From contig CAWGOJ010000008.1 of NCBI GenBank assembly GCA_963824195.1, positions 248,001 to 312,000 of the forward strand: a stretch of 64,000 nt of DNA, in the 5' to 3' direction. Positions 1 through 9,039 of this stretch are shown here, piece by piece (the stretch's first letter is position 1; the number at the start of each line of letters is the position of its first letter). The DNA is from Bog-473 sp963824195 (lineage in GTDB: Bacteria > Actinomycetota > Acidimicrobiia > Acidimicrobiales > RAAP-2). Position numbers and translations under genes: made by a program. A model generated the notes under the pieces. The model saw only the letters and a list, made by a program, of their open reading frames with translations. It ran no database searches and had not been told where the DNA came from.

Positions 1-2
1 AC

Positions 3-800
3 GCGGCCACCCCCATGTGCGTCACCCTCCACATCCTCCCGGACCGCATCCGCGTCGACGTCGCCGACGGCAACCCCGCCTTGCCGGCGCTGAAGGAGTA
101 CGGCCGGGACGCGGCCACCGGGCGGGGGCTGACCCTCTTCAACACGCTCGCCTCCAACTGGGGGGTGCAGGCGGTCGACGGCGGCAAGATCGTGTGGTTC
201 GAGCTACCGGTGGACTTCCCGGTCTCGCCGAGCAGCGTGTCCGACGGGAGCTTCCGGTTCGACCTGACCGGGATCACCCGTCCCGACCTGCACGGCGATC
301 CCGACGAGTCGCCCGACGTCGCGGTCCAGCTGATCGGCATTCCGGTGGCGCTGCTGCAGAAGTCGAGCGAGGAGTACGAGGCGCTGTTCCGCGAGCTCCG
401 CCTCATGAAGGAGCGGGCAGACAGCTCACCCAGCGCCCCGGCGCTGCCCGAGCGGCTCTCGGTGCTCGTCTCGGAGATCGGGACACGCTTCAACGGCCTC
501 GGGCCGGGCATGGACGAGATGTGGCAGGGGGCGGTCGACCAGAAGGTCGAGTTCTACGACTGGACTCTCGTACTGCCGCAGGGCGCCGTGCTGGCCTGCG
601 AGTTCTACGACGCCATGCTGGACGAGGCGGACGAGTTCGGCCTCTCGCAGCGGCTCTTGACGCTGCCGGCGTCACCGGCGAGCGTCGCGGTGCGCCGCTG
701 GTTCCTCTCCGAGCTCATCGGCCAGCTGCGCGGGAACGCCCCCGTCGCATGGAGCGACAGCCGGTACCACGCCGAGTTGCAGACGGTGACCGCCCGCTGA
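3..800 (+). CDS. ATP-binding (HATPase_c-like) regulatory protein, 5'-truncated
   Basis: The reading frame is open to the first base of the window, so the true start lies upstream. The first ~60 visible residues look like the end of a GHKL ATPase domain of the RsbW/anti-sigma type: DxxxxxP, then GRGLTLFNTL (the glycine-rich G2 box), then a closing beta strand ending in VWFELP. About 200 residues follow that I do not recognise; they are rich in acidic residues and predicted helix (KSSEEYEALFRELRLMKERA). Such proteins usually regulate sigma factors or sense signals in the cytoplasm. It converges on the ParA-like gene, with 10 bp between stops. Confidence 0.7.
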   Translation, partial: AATPMCVTLHILPDRIRVDVADGNPALPALKEYGRDAATGRGLTLFNTLASNWGVQAVDGGKIVWFELPVDFPVSPSSVSDGSFRFDLTGITRPDLHGDPDESPDVAVQLIGIPVALLQKSSEEYEALFRELRLMKERADSSPSAPALPERLSVLVSEIGTRFNGLGPGMDEMWQGAVDQKVEFYDWTLVLPQGAVLACEFYDAMLDEADEFGLSQRLLTLPASPASVAVRRWFLSELIGQLRGNAPVAWSDSRYHAELQTVTAR

Positions 801-810
801 ACAGGGCGCG

Positions 811-1392
811 TCAGCGACCCTTGGTGGTCGCCCTCTTCAACACCTTGCCGTAGTGCTCCAGCCCCTCACTCGACAGCCCGGCAGCCGGGCCGCTGGCGAT
901 GGAGACCCGCTCGGGCACGATCCCCCAGACCGGGACCTTCAATTCGGTCCACCATTCGATGGTGGCCTCCAGGTCGTTGGTACCGAGGCGGGCCGAGCAG
1001 ATGACGATGCCGGCCGGGATGTTCCGGGGCGTCATCTCCAGGGTGGTCACGACCCGGCCGGGCTCGACCCCGCCGGCACGGGTCGGGATCACCACCGCGT
1101 CGGCCCGGGCCAGTGCCGCCTGCACGACGTTTCCCTCGCCGGGCGGGGTGTCGACGACCACGATGCCGTCGTCCTGGCTCATCGCCTTGGTGACCGTGCG
1201 GACGGACGGGCCCTCAATCAGCTCGACACCCTCGAAGGGGTCCGTTTCGTACCACTCCGCCGTCGACCCCTGCGGGTCGGCGTCGACCAGCAGGATCGGG
1301 CCGCGGGCCCGGTGAGCCGCCACGGCGGCCAGGTACACGGCGGTGGTCGTCTTGCCGACCCCACCCTTGACGTTGCTCACCACGATGTTCAT
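811..1392 (-). CDS. ParA/MinD-family ATPase
   Basis: A 193-residue P-loop ATPase. The deviant Walker A KGGVGKTT is at residues 9-16, LLVDADPQGS follows near 35, and VVDTPPGEG (Walker B/switch) lies near 80. These are the three classical ParA motifs. At 193 aa it is shorter than chromosomal ParA/Soj (~260) and has no N-terminal DNA-binding extension, and no parB lies beside it. That suggests an orphan ParA that positions some other cargo rather than the main segregation protein. It is 63 bp downstream of the ABC permease on the same strand and may be cotranscribed with it. Family is clear; cargo is unknown. Confidence 0.85.
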   Translation of the reverse strand: MNIVVSNVKGGVGKTTTAVYLAAVAAHRARGPILLVDADPQGSTAEWYETDPFEGVELIEGPSVRTVTKAMSQDDGIVVVDTPPGEGNVVQAALARADAVVIPTRAGGVEPGRVVTTLEMTPRNIPAGIVICSARLGTNDLEATIEWWTELKVPVWGIVPERVSIASGPAAGLSSEGLEHYGKVLKRATTKGR

Positions 1393-1455
1393 TGCTTCCG
1401 ATCCTCTACCGCTCGCGAGTGCGGCCCTACGGTACCGGCCCCCCGGGGCGGTCGA

Positions 1456-2307
1456 TCACGGCAGCAGCAGCAGCCCGAGCCGGCGCCGGGTGATGATCAC
1501 CCCGGCCGTGGCCATGATCACCAGGTAGGCGATGTGGCCCAGCAGGGTCCAGCTGAAGATGCCCAGGTCGGCGGCGCGGACGAGCACCACCCCCTGGTAG
1601 AGCGGCGTGCAGCGCACCACAGCCTGCAGCCAGCCCGGGTACACGGTGATCGGGTAGAAGGTGGCCGAGAAGAGGAAGAGGGGGATGAAGGCCAGCGAGA
1701 CCATGTCGAAGTCCTGCCAGGTCCGCATGTAGGTGGTGCCGGCCATGCCGGCGGCCGCGAAGGCCAGGCTGATCAGCACCGCCGCCGGCCAGCACAGCAC
1801 CGCCCAGGGCGAGACGATGTAGCCCAGCATCGCCATGATGGAGAGGAAGGCGGCCGAGTAGAGGGCGCCCCGCAGCACGCACCAGCTGAGCTCGCCCAGG
1901 GCCACGTCACCCACGCCGAGCGGCGTCGACAGCATGGCGTCGTAGGTCTTGGCGATCTTGAGCTTGAAGAAGACCAGGAAGGTCGAGTCGAGCATGGCCC
2001 CGTTCATGGCCGAGGAGGCGAGCAGCCCCGGGGCCACGAAGGCCGTGTAGGGCACCAGCTGGCCGTCGACCGGGATGGGCCCGACGAGATGGGACAGGCC
2101 GAGCCCGATGGAGAGAAGGTAGAAGAGCGGCTCGAAGAAGCCCGAGACGATGAAGATCCACGAGCGCCGGTACACCAGGATGTTGCGCTCCAGGACCCGC
2201 GAGGCGTGGCGGCCGCCGAGGAAGGCGAGCGGCGTGATACGCGCCGCCACCCCTGGCGGGCGGTGGTCGATGGTCGCCGTGACCGTGGTGCTGACCTCGC
2301 CCCTCAC
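1456..2307 (-). CDS. ABC-2 type transporter permease (second subunit)
   Basis: A 283-residue membrane protein with about six hydrophobic segments and the ABC-2/NodJ-type loop SATFYPITVYPGWLQAVVRCTPL near the C-terminus, followed by a last membrane span. I chose the GTG at 2307 because it overlaps the stop of the preceding permease gene as GTGA, which indicates translational coupling. With the ATPase at 3157-4170 and the other permease it makes a complete DrrAB/NodIJ-like exporter with two different permeases. Substrates of this class are hydrophobic drugs, lipids or oligosaccharides; the actual one cannot be told from sequence. Confidence 0.85.
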   Translation of the reverse strand: MRGEVSTTVTATIDHRPPGVAARITPLAFLGGRHASRVLERNILVYRRSWIFIVSGFFEPLFYLLSIGLGLSHLVGPIPVDGQLVPYTAFVAPGLLASSAMNGAMLDSTFLVFFKLKIAKTYDAMLSTPLGVGDVALGELSWCVLRGALYSAAFLSIMAMLGYIVSPWAVLCWPAAVLISLAFAAAGMAGTTYMRTWQDFDMVSLAFIPLFLFSATFYPITVYPGWLQAVVRCTPLYQGVVLVRAADLGIFSWTLLGHIAYLVIMATAGVIITRRRLGLLLLP

Positions 2308-3074
2308 ACCACCAACCGCCTCGCGAACGTGCGCCGGCCCGCGACATAGCCCACGGCGACGCACGCGCACAGGTACGCCACGTTTCCCAGATCCGCCCAC
2401 CCGACCTGCCCGAGCGTGAGATCGCGGCAGAGGGACACTCCGTGGTAGAGCGGCGTGACGTAGGCCACCACGCGCAGCCACTCCGGCAGCTGCGAGATCG
2501 GGAAGAAGGTGCCCGAGAACAGGAACATCGGGATGATGGCGAACCGGTAGAGCGTCGAGAAGGCCGAATCCTTGTCCTGCGTCGCCGCGAAGGCGGCGAC
2601 CGGCGCCGCGAACGCGATCCCGGTCAGGACACCGGCCGGCAGCGCGAGAAGGGCCCACGGCGAGTAGACGATCCCGAAGGCGGCCATGACGGCCAGGTAG
2701 ATGGAGACCACGATGGCGAGGCGGGCGGCGATCCAGGCCAGGTGCCCGAGCAGCACGTCGTAGACGTCGAGGGGCGCGGCCAGTTGCGCCAGGTACGTGC
2801 GCATCCACTTGATCGCCCCCATTACCGGGTACGTGGCGTCGTTGGTCCCGATCTGCATGCAGGTACCCGCCAGCAGTCCCGGCGCGAGGAACGCCACGTA
2901 GGTGACGCCGTTGACGCCGTGCGAGTGCTTGTCGATGAGCGAGCCCAGCGCGACCCCCATCGCCGCCAGGTAGAGAACGGGGATGAGGAAGCTGGTCACC
3001 ACCGAGCTGCGCCAGGTCCGCTTGTACTGGTAGCCCCAGTAGCGGGCGGCGCGCAGCCACATGGGCGTCGCCAT
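2304..3074 (-). CDS. ABC-2 type transporter permease (first subunit)
   Basis: A 256-residue paralogue of the next permease, with six or so membrane spans and the same ABC-2 signature (FSGTFFPISQLPEWL near residue 190, then VTPLYHG). The ATG at 3074 has AGGAGG 14 bases upstream. An in-frame ATG at 3152, 4 bp past the ATPase stop, would add 26 residues and is the alternative start. The stop overlaps the next gene by 4 bp. It acts in the inner membrane as half of a heterodimeric export channel. Confidence 0.85.
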   Translation of the reverse strand: MATPMWLRAARYWGYQYKRTWRSSVVTSFLIPVLYLAAMGVALGSLIDKHSHGVNGVTYVAFLAPGLLAGTCMQIGTNDATYPVMGAIKWMRTYLAQLAAPLDVYDVLLGHLAWIAARLAIVVSIYLAVMAAFGIVYSPWALLALPAGVLTGIAFAAPVAAFAATQDKDSAFSTLYRFAIIPMFLFSGTFFPISQLPEWLRVVAYVTPLYHGVSLCRDLTLGQVGWADLGNVAYLCACVAVGYVAGRRTFARRLVV

Positions 3075-3156
3075 GCGGCGGGCCGTCACCTCCTCGCCAT
3101 GGCGGAAGAGTGCCGTACCCCCCGGCGCGCCCGCGCCGCTCACCGCCCTCATCGGA

Positions 3157-4170
3157 TCAGTCGACCAGGGTGCGGCCGGTGAGGCGCAGGAACACGTCCT
3201 CGAGTGTCGAGCGGCGCACGAGTGTGCTCTGGGCCACGTGCCCCATGCGGGCGACCTCGGCCAGCGCGGCGTCGCCGTCGTCGGTGTAGAGGAGGATGCG
3301 GTCCGGCAGCACCTCCTGGCGCTCGGCCAGCTCGGCCAGCGAGGGCGCCAGCTCCTCGTGCTGACCGGGCGCGAATCGAAGCTCGACCACCTCCTTGGTC
3401 GAGAACGCCTCAATTAGCTGGCGCGGCGTGCCCTCGGCGGCGAAGCGTCCCTTGTCCATGACGACGAGGCGGTCGCAGAGCTGCTCGGCCTCGTCCATGT
3501 AGTGCGTCGTGATGACGAGGGTGACCCCGTCCTGCTTCAGCCGGTACAAGCGGTCCCAGAGCAGGTGGCGGGCCTGGGGGTCCAGCCCGGTGGTCGGCTC
3601 GTCGAGGATGAGCAGATCCGGGTCGGAGATGAGCGCCCGCGCAATGGTCAAGCGCCGCTTCATGCCGCCCGACAGCGGGTCGACCCGGTCGTGCGCACGC
3701 TCCGTGAGCTGGGCGAACTCGAGCAGCTGGTCGGCCCGCTCGCGGATCACCTTCTTGGGCATGTCGAAGTACCGCCCGTAGATCATCAGGTTGTCGAGCA
3801 CCGTCAGCTCCAGGTCGAGCGAGTCTTCCTGGGGGACGAGCCCCATCCGGGCGCGGATGCGCGACCCTTCGCTGACCGGGTCCATCCCGAGGACGCGCAG
3901 CGTGCCCCCGCTCAGCGGGCTGATGCACGAGATCATCCGCATGGTCGACGTCTTGCCCGCCCCGTTCGGCCCGAGGAACCCGAAGGACTCGCCCCGGGCG
4001 ATGCTGAAGTCGACGCCGTCGACGGCGACGAAGTCGCCGAAGCGCTTGACCAGCCCGTGCGCCTCGACCATGGGGATGTCCGCCGCGCCCGCCGATCCGG
4101 CGGATGCCGCGTCGGGTCGCGACTGCTCCCAATCGGGGACGTGTGTCACCGGCGAGGAATGTGACGCCAT
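3157..4170 (-). CDS. ABC transporter ATP-binding protein (DrrA/NodI type)
   Basis: A 337-residue ATPase. Walker A GPNGAGKT is at residues 67-74, followed by the Q-loop VPQED, signature LSGGMKRRL, Walker B LLILDEP, D-loop TGLDPQ and switch histidine TTHYMDEAE. The ~80-residue C-terminal extension after the ATPase core is usual for the DrrA/NodI drug and lipid exporters. The start at 4170 (MASHSS) gives a ~30-residue Ala/Pro-rich leader before the core; an ATG at 4071 (MVEAHGL) is the conservative alternative. It is the first gene of the exporter operon and is divergent from the GH1 gene, sharing a 58-bp promoter region. Confidence 0.93.
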   Translation of the reverse strand: MASHSSPVTHVPDWEQSRPDAASAGSAGAADIPMVEAHGLVKRFGDFVAVDGVDFSIARGESFGFLGPNGAGKTSTMRMISCISPLSGGTLRVLGMDPVSEGSRIRARMGLVPQEDSLDLELTVLDNLMIYGRYFDMPKKVIRERADQLLEFAQLTERAHDRVDPLSGGMKRRLTIARALISDPDLLILDEPTTGLDPQARHLLWDRLYRLKQDGVTLVITTHYMDEAEQLCDRLVVMDKGRFAAEGTPRQLIEAFSTKEVVELRFAPGQHEELAPSLAELAERQEVLPDRILLYTDDGDAALAEVARMGHVAQSTLVRRSTLEDVFLRLTGRTLVD

Positions 4171-4228
4171 CGTCAGGGAACGATACCGTGCCGCCCAGGT
4201 ACCCAACGCAAGCGGGGAGGGCGCGCGA

Positions 4229-5422
4229 ATGGCCGGCACAGGACGGGGACGGGCGTTCCCCCAGGGCTTCACCTGGGGCACGGCGACCGCGGCCCACCAG
4301 ATTGAGGGTGGGAACACCAACAACGACTGGTGGGCCTTCGAGCACACACCGGGCTCGGGCTGTGCCGAGTCGTCGGGTGACGCCTGCGACTCCTGGGAGC
4401 GCTGGGAGGAGGATGCCGACCTGGTGGCCGGGCTCGGTCTCGACAATTACAGGTTCTCGGTGGAGTGGAGCCGGATTGAGCCCGCCGAGGGCGAGATCTC
4501 CCGGGCCGCCCTGGCGCACTACCGGCGCCAGTGCATCGGGCTGCGTGAGCGCGGCGTGGACCCCGTCGTGACCTTCCACCACTTCACGACGCCGCTCTGG
4601 TTGACCGCACTGGGGGGCTGGGAGACCGGTGCCGCGGTGGAGCGCTTCGGGCGGTTCTGCGCGGTGGTGGCGGAGGCGCTCGGTGACGTGATGACACGTG
4701 CCTGCACCGTCAACGAGCCCAACATCGTGGCGACCATGGGCTGGCACGCCGGCATGTTCCCGCCGGGCAAGACGGACGTCGAGCTCTCGCGCCGCGTGGC
4801 GACGCACCTCGCCGACGGGCACCGGGCGGCGGTCGATGCCATCCGCGCCGGCGCGCCCGGCGTGCCCGTGGGCCTCACCCTGTCCATGACCGATTACCAG
4901 TTGGCCCCGGGCGGAGAGGAGAAGCTCGAGAGCATCCGCCACCACGCCGAGGATGTGTTCCTCGACGCCACCAGGGGCGACGACTTCCTGGGCGTGCAGG
5001 TCTACACCCGCATGCTGATCGGTCCCGACGGCTGGGCCGGCTACGAGGACGGGGTGCCCGTCCTCGACATGGGCTACGAGTTCTACCCGACCGCACTCGG
5101 CAATTGCCTCCGGCGGGCCTGGGAGTACACCGGTGGCTCGATGCCGCTACTGGTTACGGAGAACGGCATCGGCACCACCGACGACGAGCAGCGCATCGAC
5201 TACGTACGCCAGGCGCTTTCGGGCGTGCTGGAGGTCGTCGCCGAGGGCGTGGACGTGCGGGGCTACACCTACTGGTCGCTGCTCGACAACTTCGAGTGGG
5301 CGCTCGGGTACCGACCGCGCTTCGGGATCGTCGGTGTGGACCGGGCGACGTTCGCCCGGGCCCCGAAACCCAGCGCGGCCTGGCTCGCCTCGGTGGCGGC
5401 GGCCAACGCCCTCGACACCTGA
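4229..5422 (+). CDS. Glycoside hydrolase family 1 (beta-glucosidase-like)
   Basis: A 397-residue TIM-barrel glycosidase with the GH1 N-terminal FTWGTATAAHQIEG, the acid/base motif TVNEPN (Glu163) and the nucleophile motif TENG (Glu311), plus the late YTYWSLLDNFEW. The start ATG has GGGGAGG 8 bases upstream. It hydrolyses beta-linked sugars, probably glucosides or galactosides, in the cytoplasm, since there is no signal peptide. At 397 aa it is somewhat shorter than the usual 440-480 aa, mostly through short loops. It ends 7 bp from the stop of the convergent alpha/beta hydrolase. Confidence 0.95.
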   Translation: MAGTGRGRAFPQGFTWGTATAAHQIEGGNTNNDWWAFEHTPGSGCAESSGDACDSWERWEEDADLVAGLGLDNYRFSVEWSRIEPAEGEISRAALAHYRRQCIGLRERGVDPVVTFHHFTTPLWLTALGGWETGAAVERFGRFCAVVAEALGDVMTRACTVNEPNIVATMGWHAGMFPPGKTDVELSRRVATHLADGHRAAVDAIRAGAPGVPVGLTLSMTDYQLAPGGEEKLESIRHHAEDVFLDATRGDDFLGVQVYTRMLIGPDGWAGYEDGVPVLDMGYEFYPTALGNCLRRAWEYTGGSMPLLVTENGIGTTDDEQRIDYVRQALSGVLEVVAEGVDVRGYTYWSLLDNFEWALGYRPRFGIVGVDRATFARAPKPSAAWLASVAAANALDT

Positions 5423-5429
5423 GCGAGGC

Positions 5430-6299
5430 TCAGACCGAGGCCAGCTCGGTGTTGTCGACGATGGCGTCGGTGACCGTGCCCCACAACGCCTCGGGTAGGT
5501 CGTGGGCCATACCCGGGATCGTGATCAGCTTTGCCCCGGGCACCGCGGCCGCCGTGGCCTGGCCGCCGCTGAGGACGACCAGCGGGTCAGCCTCCCCGTG
5601 GATGACGAGGAAGGGAATGCGCACGCCGTGCAGCCCCTCCGTGCGGTCGGGTGAGGCGAGGATGGCGGCCAGCTGGCGGGCCGTGCCGTCGGGACAGTAC
5701 GAGCGGTCGTAGGCAGCGGCGGCCCTCGCCCGCAAGACGCTCTCGTCCGTCGGGTACGCGGGTGACCCGATCACCCTGCTCCCTTCGAGGCTGGCCTCGA
5801 TGGCCTCTTCACGACTGGTGGCCACCGGCCGCATCAGCGCGGTCGCCGCCTCCCCGGTGGGCATCCCGACCGAGCGGTCACCCGTGGTCGACATGATGGA
5901 GCTTGCGGACAAGAACCGATCCGGGTAGTTGATGACCAGCGCCTGCGTGATCATGCCGCCCATGGAGACGCCCACCACGTGCGCCTGTGCGATGCCGAGC
6001 TCGGTGAGCAGCGCCGCGGCGTCGTCTGCCATGTCCTCTATTCGGTAGGACGCGGAGGACGGGTCGCCCGCGAACAGCGCCACAAAGTCGGGCGTGCCCT
6101 CGAACTTGGTCGACAGGCCGCAGTCGCGGTTGTCGAAGCGGATGATGAAGAACCCGCGGTCTGCCAGACCGTCGACGAAGCCCTGCGGCCAGGCGTCGAG
6201 CTGGCCACCGAGGCCCATGACCAGCAAGAGGGCCGGGTCCGACGGGTCGCCCTCCGTCGTGTACTCGATGTCGATCCCGTTGAGGTGGGCTCTGGGCAC
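5430..6299 (-). CDS. Alpha/beta hydrolase (RdmC/methylesterase-like)
   Basis: A 289-residue alpha/beta hydrolase. The nucleophile elbow is GVSMGG (Ser112), the acid is in HGEADPLV and the catalytic His is in GMAHDLP near the C-terminus. The segment FFIIRFDNRDCGLS is typical of the group around aclacinomycin methylesterase RdmC and many actinobacterial esterases. Intracellular, no signal peptide. Monocistronic, with the promoter presumably in the 70 bp before 6299. Substrate not determinable. Confidence 0.9.
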   Translation of the reverse strand: MPRAHLNGIDIEYTTEGDPSDPALLLVMGLGGQLDAWPQGFVDGLADRGFFIIRFDNRDCGLSTKFEGTPDFVALFAGDPSSASYRIEDMADDAAALLTELGIAQAHVVGVSMGGMITQALVINYPDRFLSASSIMSTTGDRSVGMPTGEAATALMRPVATSREEAIEASLEGSRVIGSPAYPTDESVLRARAAAAYDRSYCPDGTARQLAAILASPDRTEGLHGVRIPFLVIHGEADPLVVLSGGQATAAAVPGAKLITIPGMAHDLPEALWGTVTDAIVDNTELASV

Positions 6300-6369
6300 G
6301 GACGTCTCCCTTCGTGGCGTTTCCCTGTCGACTTCCTACCAGGTACAGGCCCTCCGCAACGGCACCGGC

Positions 6370-6999
6370 CTACGCCGGGGAGGTGGGCTCGGCCAACGAG
6401 CCGTCGCGGTGGCGGGAGCGGCGCAGGCGAGGGCCCGGCTCGAGACCGACGAGGACCACCTCCACCGAGGCAACGCACACGATGAAGATGGGGAAGGCCG
6501 CCACCTCGAAAGTCCAGTGCTGAATCGTGAGCAGCAGGATGGCCATGCTGATCACGGCGCCCATGTAGGAGTACACGGTCTCGGTCTCGGGGTGGGTCCA
6601 GCTCTTCATGAGCGTGGGCACCCCGGCGAGGAAGTCGGCGGCGATGGCGGCGGAAATGGCCAGGACGCCGTTGCGCGTCACCAGCCACGTCACGGTGCCG
6701 ACCACCGACATGACGCCGCACGCGTAGTCGATCCTCCGGATCTTCCACACCGACGCCGCATTGTGGAACGACCCCACGAAGACAAGCAACGGCATGAAGC
6801 CCACCATGAACGTCGGCAGAGCGCGCAGCCCCACGCCCTCGTCGAGCTCGACGGCGGCGGCGAGCAGGGGCGCGATGGCCCAGAGGAGCCACGTCACCCG
6901 GTTGGGCTTCGTGGTTCCCCGCAAAGTGTCCCGCAGGTATACGGCCGTGCCCAGTGCGCCGATTGCGGTCCCGAGGTAGATCCAGTTGACGTTGATCAC
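6370..6999 (-). CDS. Multi-spanning membrane protein of unknown function
   Basis: 209 residues with about seven hydrophobic segments and a charged, Arg-rich tail (PGPRLRRSRHRDGS). A conserved-looking TTKPNRVTWLLWAI sits between the first two spans, recalling the proline-containing loops of PQ-loop/SWEET-like transporters; that resemblance is weak and I do not assign a substrate. It is divergent from dipZ, with about 110 bp of intergenic DNA. Confidence 0.75.
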   Translation of the reverse strand: MINVNWIYLGTAIGALGTAVYLRDTLRGTTKPNRVTWLLWAIAPLLAAAVELDEGVGLRALPTFMVGFMPLLVFVGSFHNAASVWKIRRIDYACGVMSVVGTVTWLVTRNGVLAISAAIAADFLAGVPTLMKSWTHPETETVYSYMGAVISMAILLLTIQHWTFEVAAFPIFIVCVASVEVVLVGLEPGPRLRRSRHRDGSLAEPTSPA

Positions 7000-7110
7000 C
7001 GCCGCACAGTCTGCTGTGCCGCCGACCGGCCGTCATGCGCCCGGGCGACGTCTCCCGGGACCCCCAGGCCGCTAGCTTCACGAGGGACGGATCCTCCCGA
7101 AGGAGTGCCG

Positions 7111-7152
7111 GTGCCGAGCGACCGCCTGCAACAAAGCGACTTCCATGGCTGA
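7111..7152 (+). CDS. Possible 13-residue leader peptide overlapping dipZ
   Basis: A GTG at 7111 with GAAGGAG five bases upstream opens a 13-codon frame (VPSDRLQQSDFHG). It stops at 7150-7152, inside the first codons of dipZ, whose ATG is at 7145. The best ribosome-binding site in this region serves this short frame, not dipZ. It could translationally couple dipZ expression to reading of the leader. It may also be chance; there is no comparative evidence. Confidence 0.3.
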   Translation: MPSDRLQQSDFHG

Positions 7153-8959
7153 GCTCCTCGTCGTCGCATTCGTGGGCGGGCTGATCACGGGGCTGTCGCC
7201 CTGCATCGTCCCGGTGATCCCGGTGGTGATGGCGGGCGGCGCCACGGATTCGAGCAGGGCGCGCCCCTACGTGATCATCGCCGGCCTGGTGGTGAGCTTC
7301 AGCCTCTCGGTCCTCTTCGCCACATCGATCCTCAGCTTCCTCCACCTCCCCGATGACCTCTTGTTCTGGCTGGGCGTCGCCATGCTGGGCCTGCTGTCGA
7401 TCGGGCTCCTGGTCCCGAGGATCGGTGAGGTCATTGAGCGCCCCTTTGCCCGGCTCGGGTCCTCGCGTTACGCGACCGAGGGCGGCGGGTTCGTGCTCGG
7501 ACTGAGCCTCGGCCTGGTCTTCGTCCCCTGCGCGGGACCGGTGCTCACCGCCATCTCGGTGGCGGCCGCACATCATCGAGTGGGCGCGACGTCGTTGTTC
7601 GTCACGCTGTTCTATGCGTTGGGCGTCACCGTCCCCCTGCTGGTGCTGGCGGTGGTGGCCCAGCGCGCCACGACGTCGTGGTCCTCGTTGCGCAGCCACC
7701 TGCCCACGGTGCGCAAGGTCGCCGGTGTGGTGCTCGGCATCACGACGTTGGCCATCGCGTTCAACTGGCTCGGCGCGCTGCAGCGGGACGTCCCGGGGTA
7801 CACGACGGCGCTCGAGGACCACGTCGAGTCCACCGGCTCGGCTTGCACGCAGCTGCGGCAACTGAGCGGCGAGCACCAGAACCAGTTCGCCGCCGCCAAC
7901 GCCCGCCTGGAAGGGAAGAAGGCGACGTGTGCCGCCACCGATACCGGCAACTCGCAGAGCGCGCACCTGGTCGCCGGGACCACCACCACCACGACACCGC
8001 ACACGGCGGGTACCGGTCCGCAGAAGCCGGCCGTGTTCATGGCCAGCAAGACCAACCTGCCCAACCTCGGGCGGGCCCCGAACTTCACGGGCATCACGGC
8101 CTGGTTCAACACGCCGGGCGACCAGCCGCTCAACCTGAGCGCCCTCCGCGGCAAGGTGGTGCTGATCGACTTCTGGACCTACTCCTGTATCAACTGCCAG
8201 CGCTCGCTGCCCCACGTGGAGGGGTGGTACAACGACTACAAGAAGGACGGCCTCGTGGTCGTGGGCGTGTCGGCGCCTGAATTCGCGTTCGAGCACGTGG
8301 TGTCCAACGTGGAGAGCGCGGCGGGGAGCCTGGGCATCGACTACCCGGTCGCCGTCGACGACAACCTCGCCACCTGGACGGCGTACAACAACGAGTACTG
8401 GCCGGCGGAGTACCTCATCGACCCGACGGGTGTCGTGCGCGCCTACGACTTCGGGGAGGGCGGCTACGGCACCATGGAGAGCAACATACGGATGCTGCTC
8501 ACCGCGAACGGGGTCACCGATCTGCCCGCCCGTACCGACGTCCCGGACAAGACGCCCACCAGCGACGCCATCACGCCCGAGAGCTACGTCGGCTACAGCC
8601 GCCTGAGCAACGAGGTCGGCACCGCGGTGGTACCGGACAAGACGATCGTGTACCACTCGCCTTCGACCATCGCTTCCAACAGTCTCGCTTTCGGCGGTAC
8701 GTGGACGGTCCACAGCGAGGAGGCGACGGCCGGCTCCGATGCCACGCTCGGCCTCCAGTTCACCGCCGACGACGTCTATTTGGTCATGGGCGGGAGCGGC
8801 ACGGTCGGCGTCTCCTACAACGGCCGTCACCTGACCACGCTCTCGATCGCCGGCATACCGAAGCTCTACACCCTGTTCTCGGGCGGCGAGCTGCAAACGG
8901 GCGTGCTGACGCTCACCGTGTCCCCGGGCGTCGAGGCCTACGACTTCACCTTCGGCTAG
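7145..8959 (+). CDS. dipZ: DipZ-like protein: CcdA/DsbD membrane domain fused to thioredoxin-like domain
   Basis: 604 residues in three parts. Residues 1-215 hold six membrane spans of the CcdA/DsbD family with the paired redox cysteines SPC (Cys20) and VPCAGP (Cys129). Residues ~320-470 are a TlpA/AhpC-like thioredoxin fold with CINC (Cys348, Cys351) after FWTYS, facing outside. Residues ~485-604 are a beta-rich jelly-roll-like C-domain. This order matches mycobacterial DipZ. It would carry electrons across the membrane to an extracytoplasmic thiol partner. A His-Thr-rich linker (GTTTTTTPHTAG) joins the domains. The direct ATG lacks a good ribosome-binding site (see the leader ORF at 7111). 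Confidence 0.92.
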   Translation: MAELLVVAFVGGLITGLSPCIVPVIPVVMAGGATDSSRARPYVIIAGLVVSFSLSVLFATSILSFLHLPDDLLFWLGVAMLGLLSIGLLVPRIGEVIERPFARLGSSRYATEGGGFVLGLSLGLVFVPCAGPVLTAISVAAAHHRVGATSLFVTLFYALGVTVPLLVLAVVAQRATTSWSSLRSHLPTVRKVAGVVLGITTLAIAFNWLGALQRDVPGYTTALEDHVESTGSACTQLRQLSGEHQNQFAAANARLEGKKATCAATDTGNSQSAHLVAGTTTTTTPHTAGTGPQKPAVFMASKTNLPNLGRAPNFTGITAWFNTPGDQPLNLSALRGKVVLIDFWTYSCINCQRSLPHVEGWYNDYKKDGLVVVGVSAPEFAFEHVVSNVESAAGSLGIDYPVAVDDNLATWTAYNNEYWPAEYLIDPTGVVRAYDFGEGGYGTMESNIRMLLTANGVTDLPARTDVPDKTPTSDAITPESYVGYSRLSNEVGTAVVPDKTIVYHSPSTIASNSLAFGGTWTVHSEEATAGSDATLGLQFTADDVYLVMGGSGTVGVSYNGRHLTTLSIAGIPKLYTLFSGGELQTGVLTLTVSPGVEAYDFTFG

Positions 8960-9039
8960 CTGCTGTCGTCGCGGTTCACTCTGATTGATCCGGCCCCGTT
9001 CGGGTATGGAACGTGGACCGACGAAGAGGAGAAACCACC

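Noticed and set aside
853..2349. 498-codon plus-strand frame over parA and the permease
   Set aside because: Low-complexity Gly/Arg/His/Asp composition, opposite to two motif-bearing genes.
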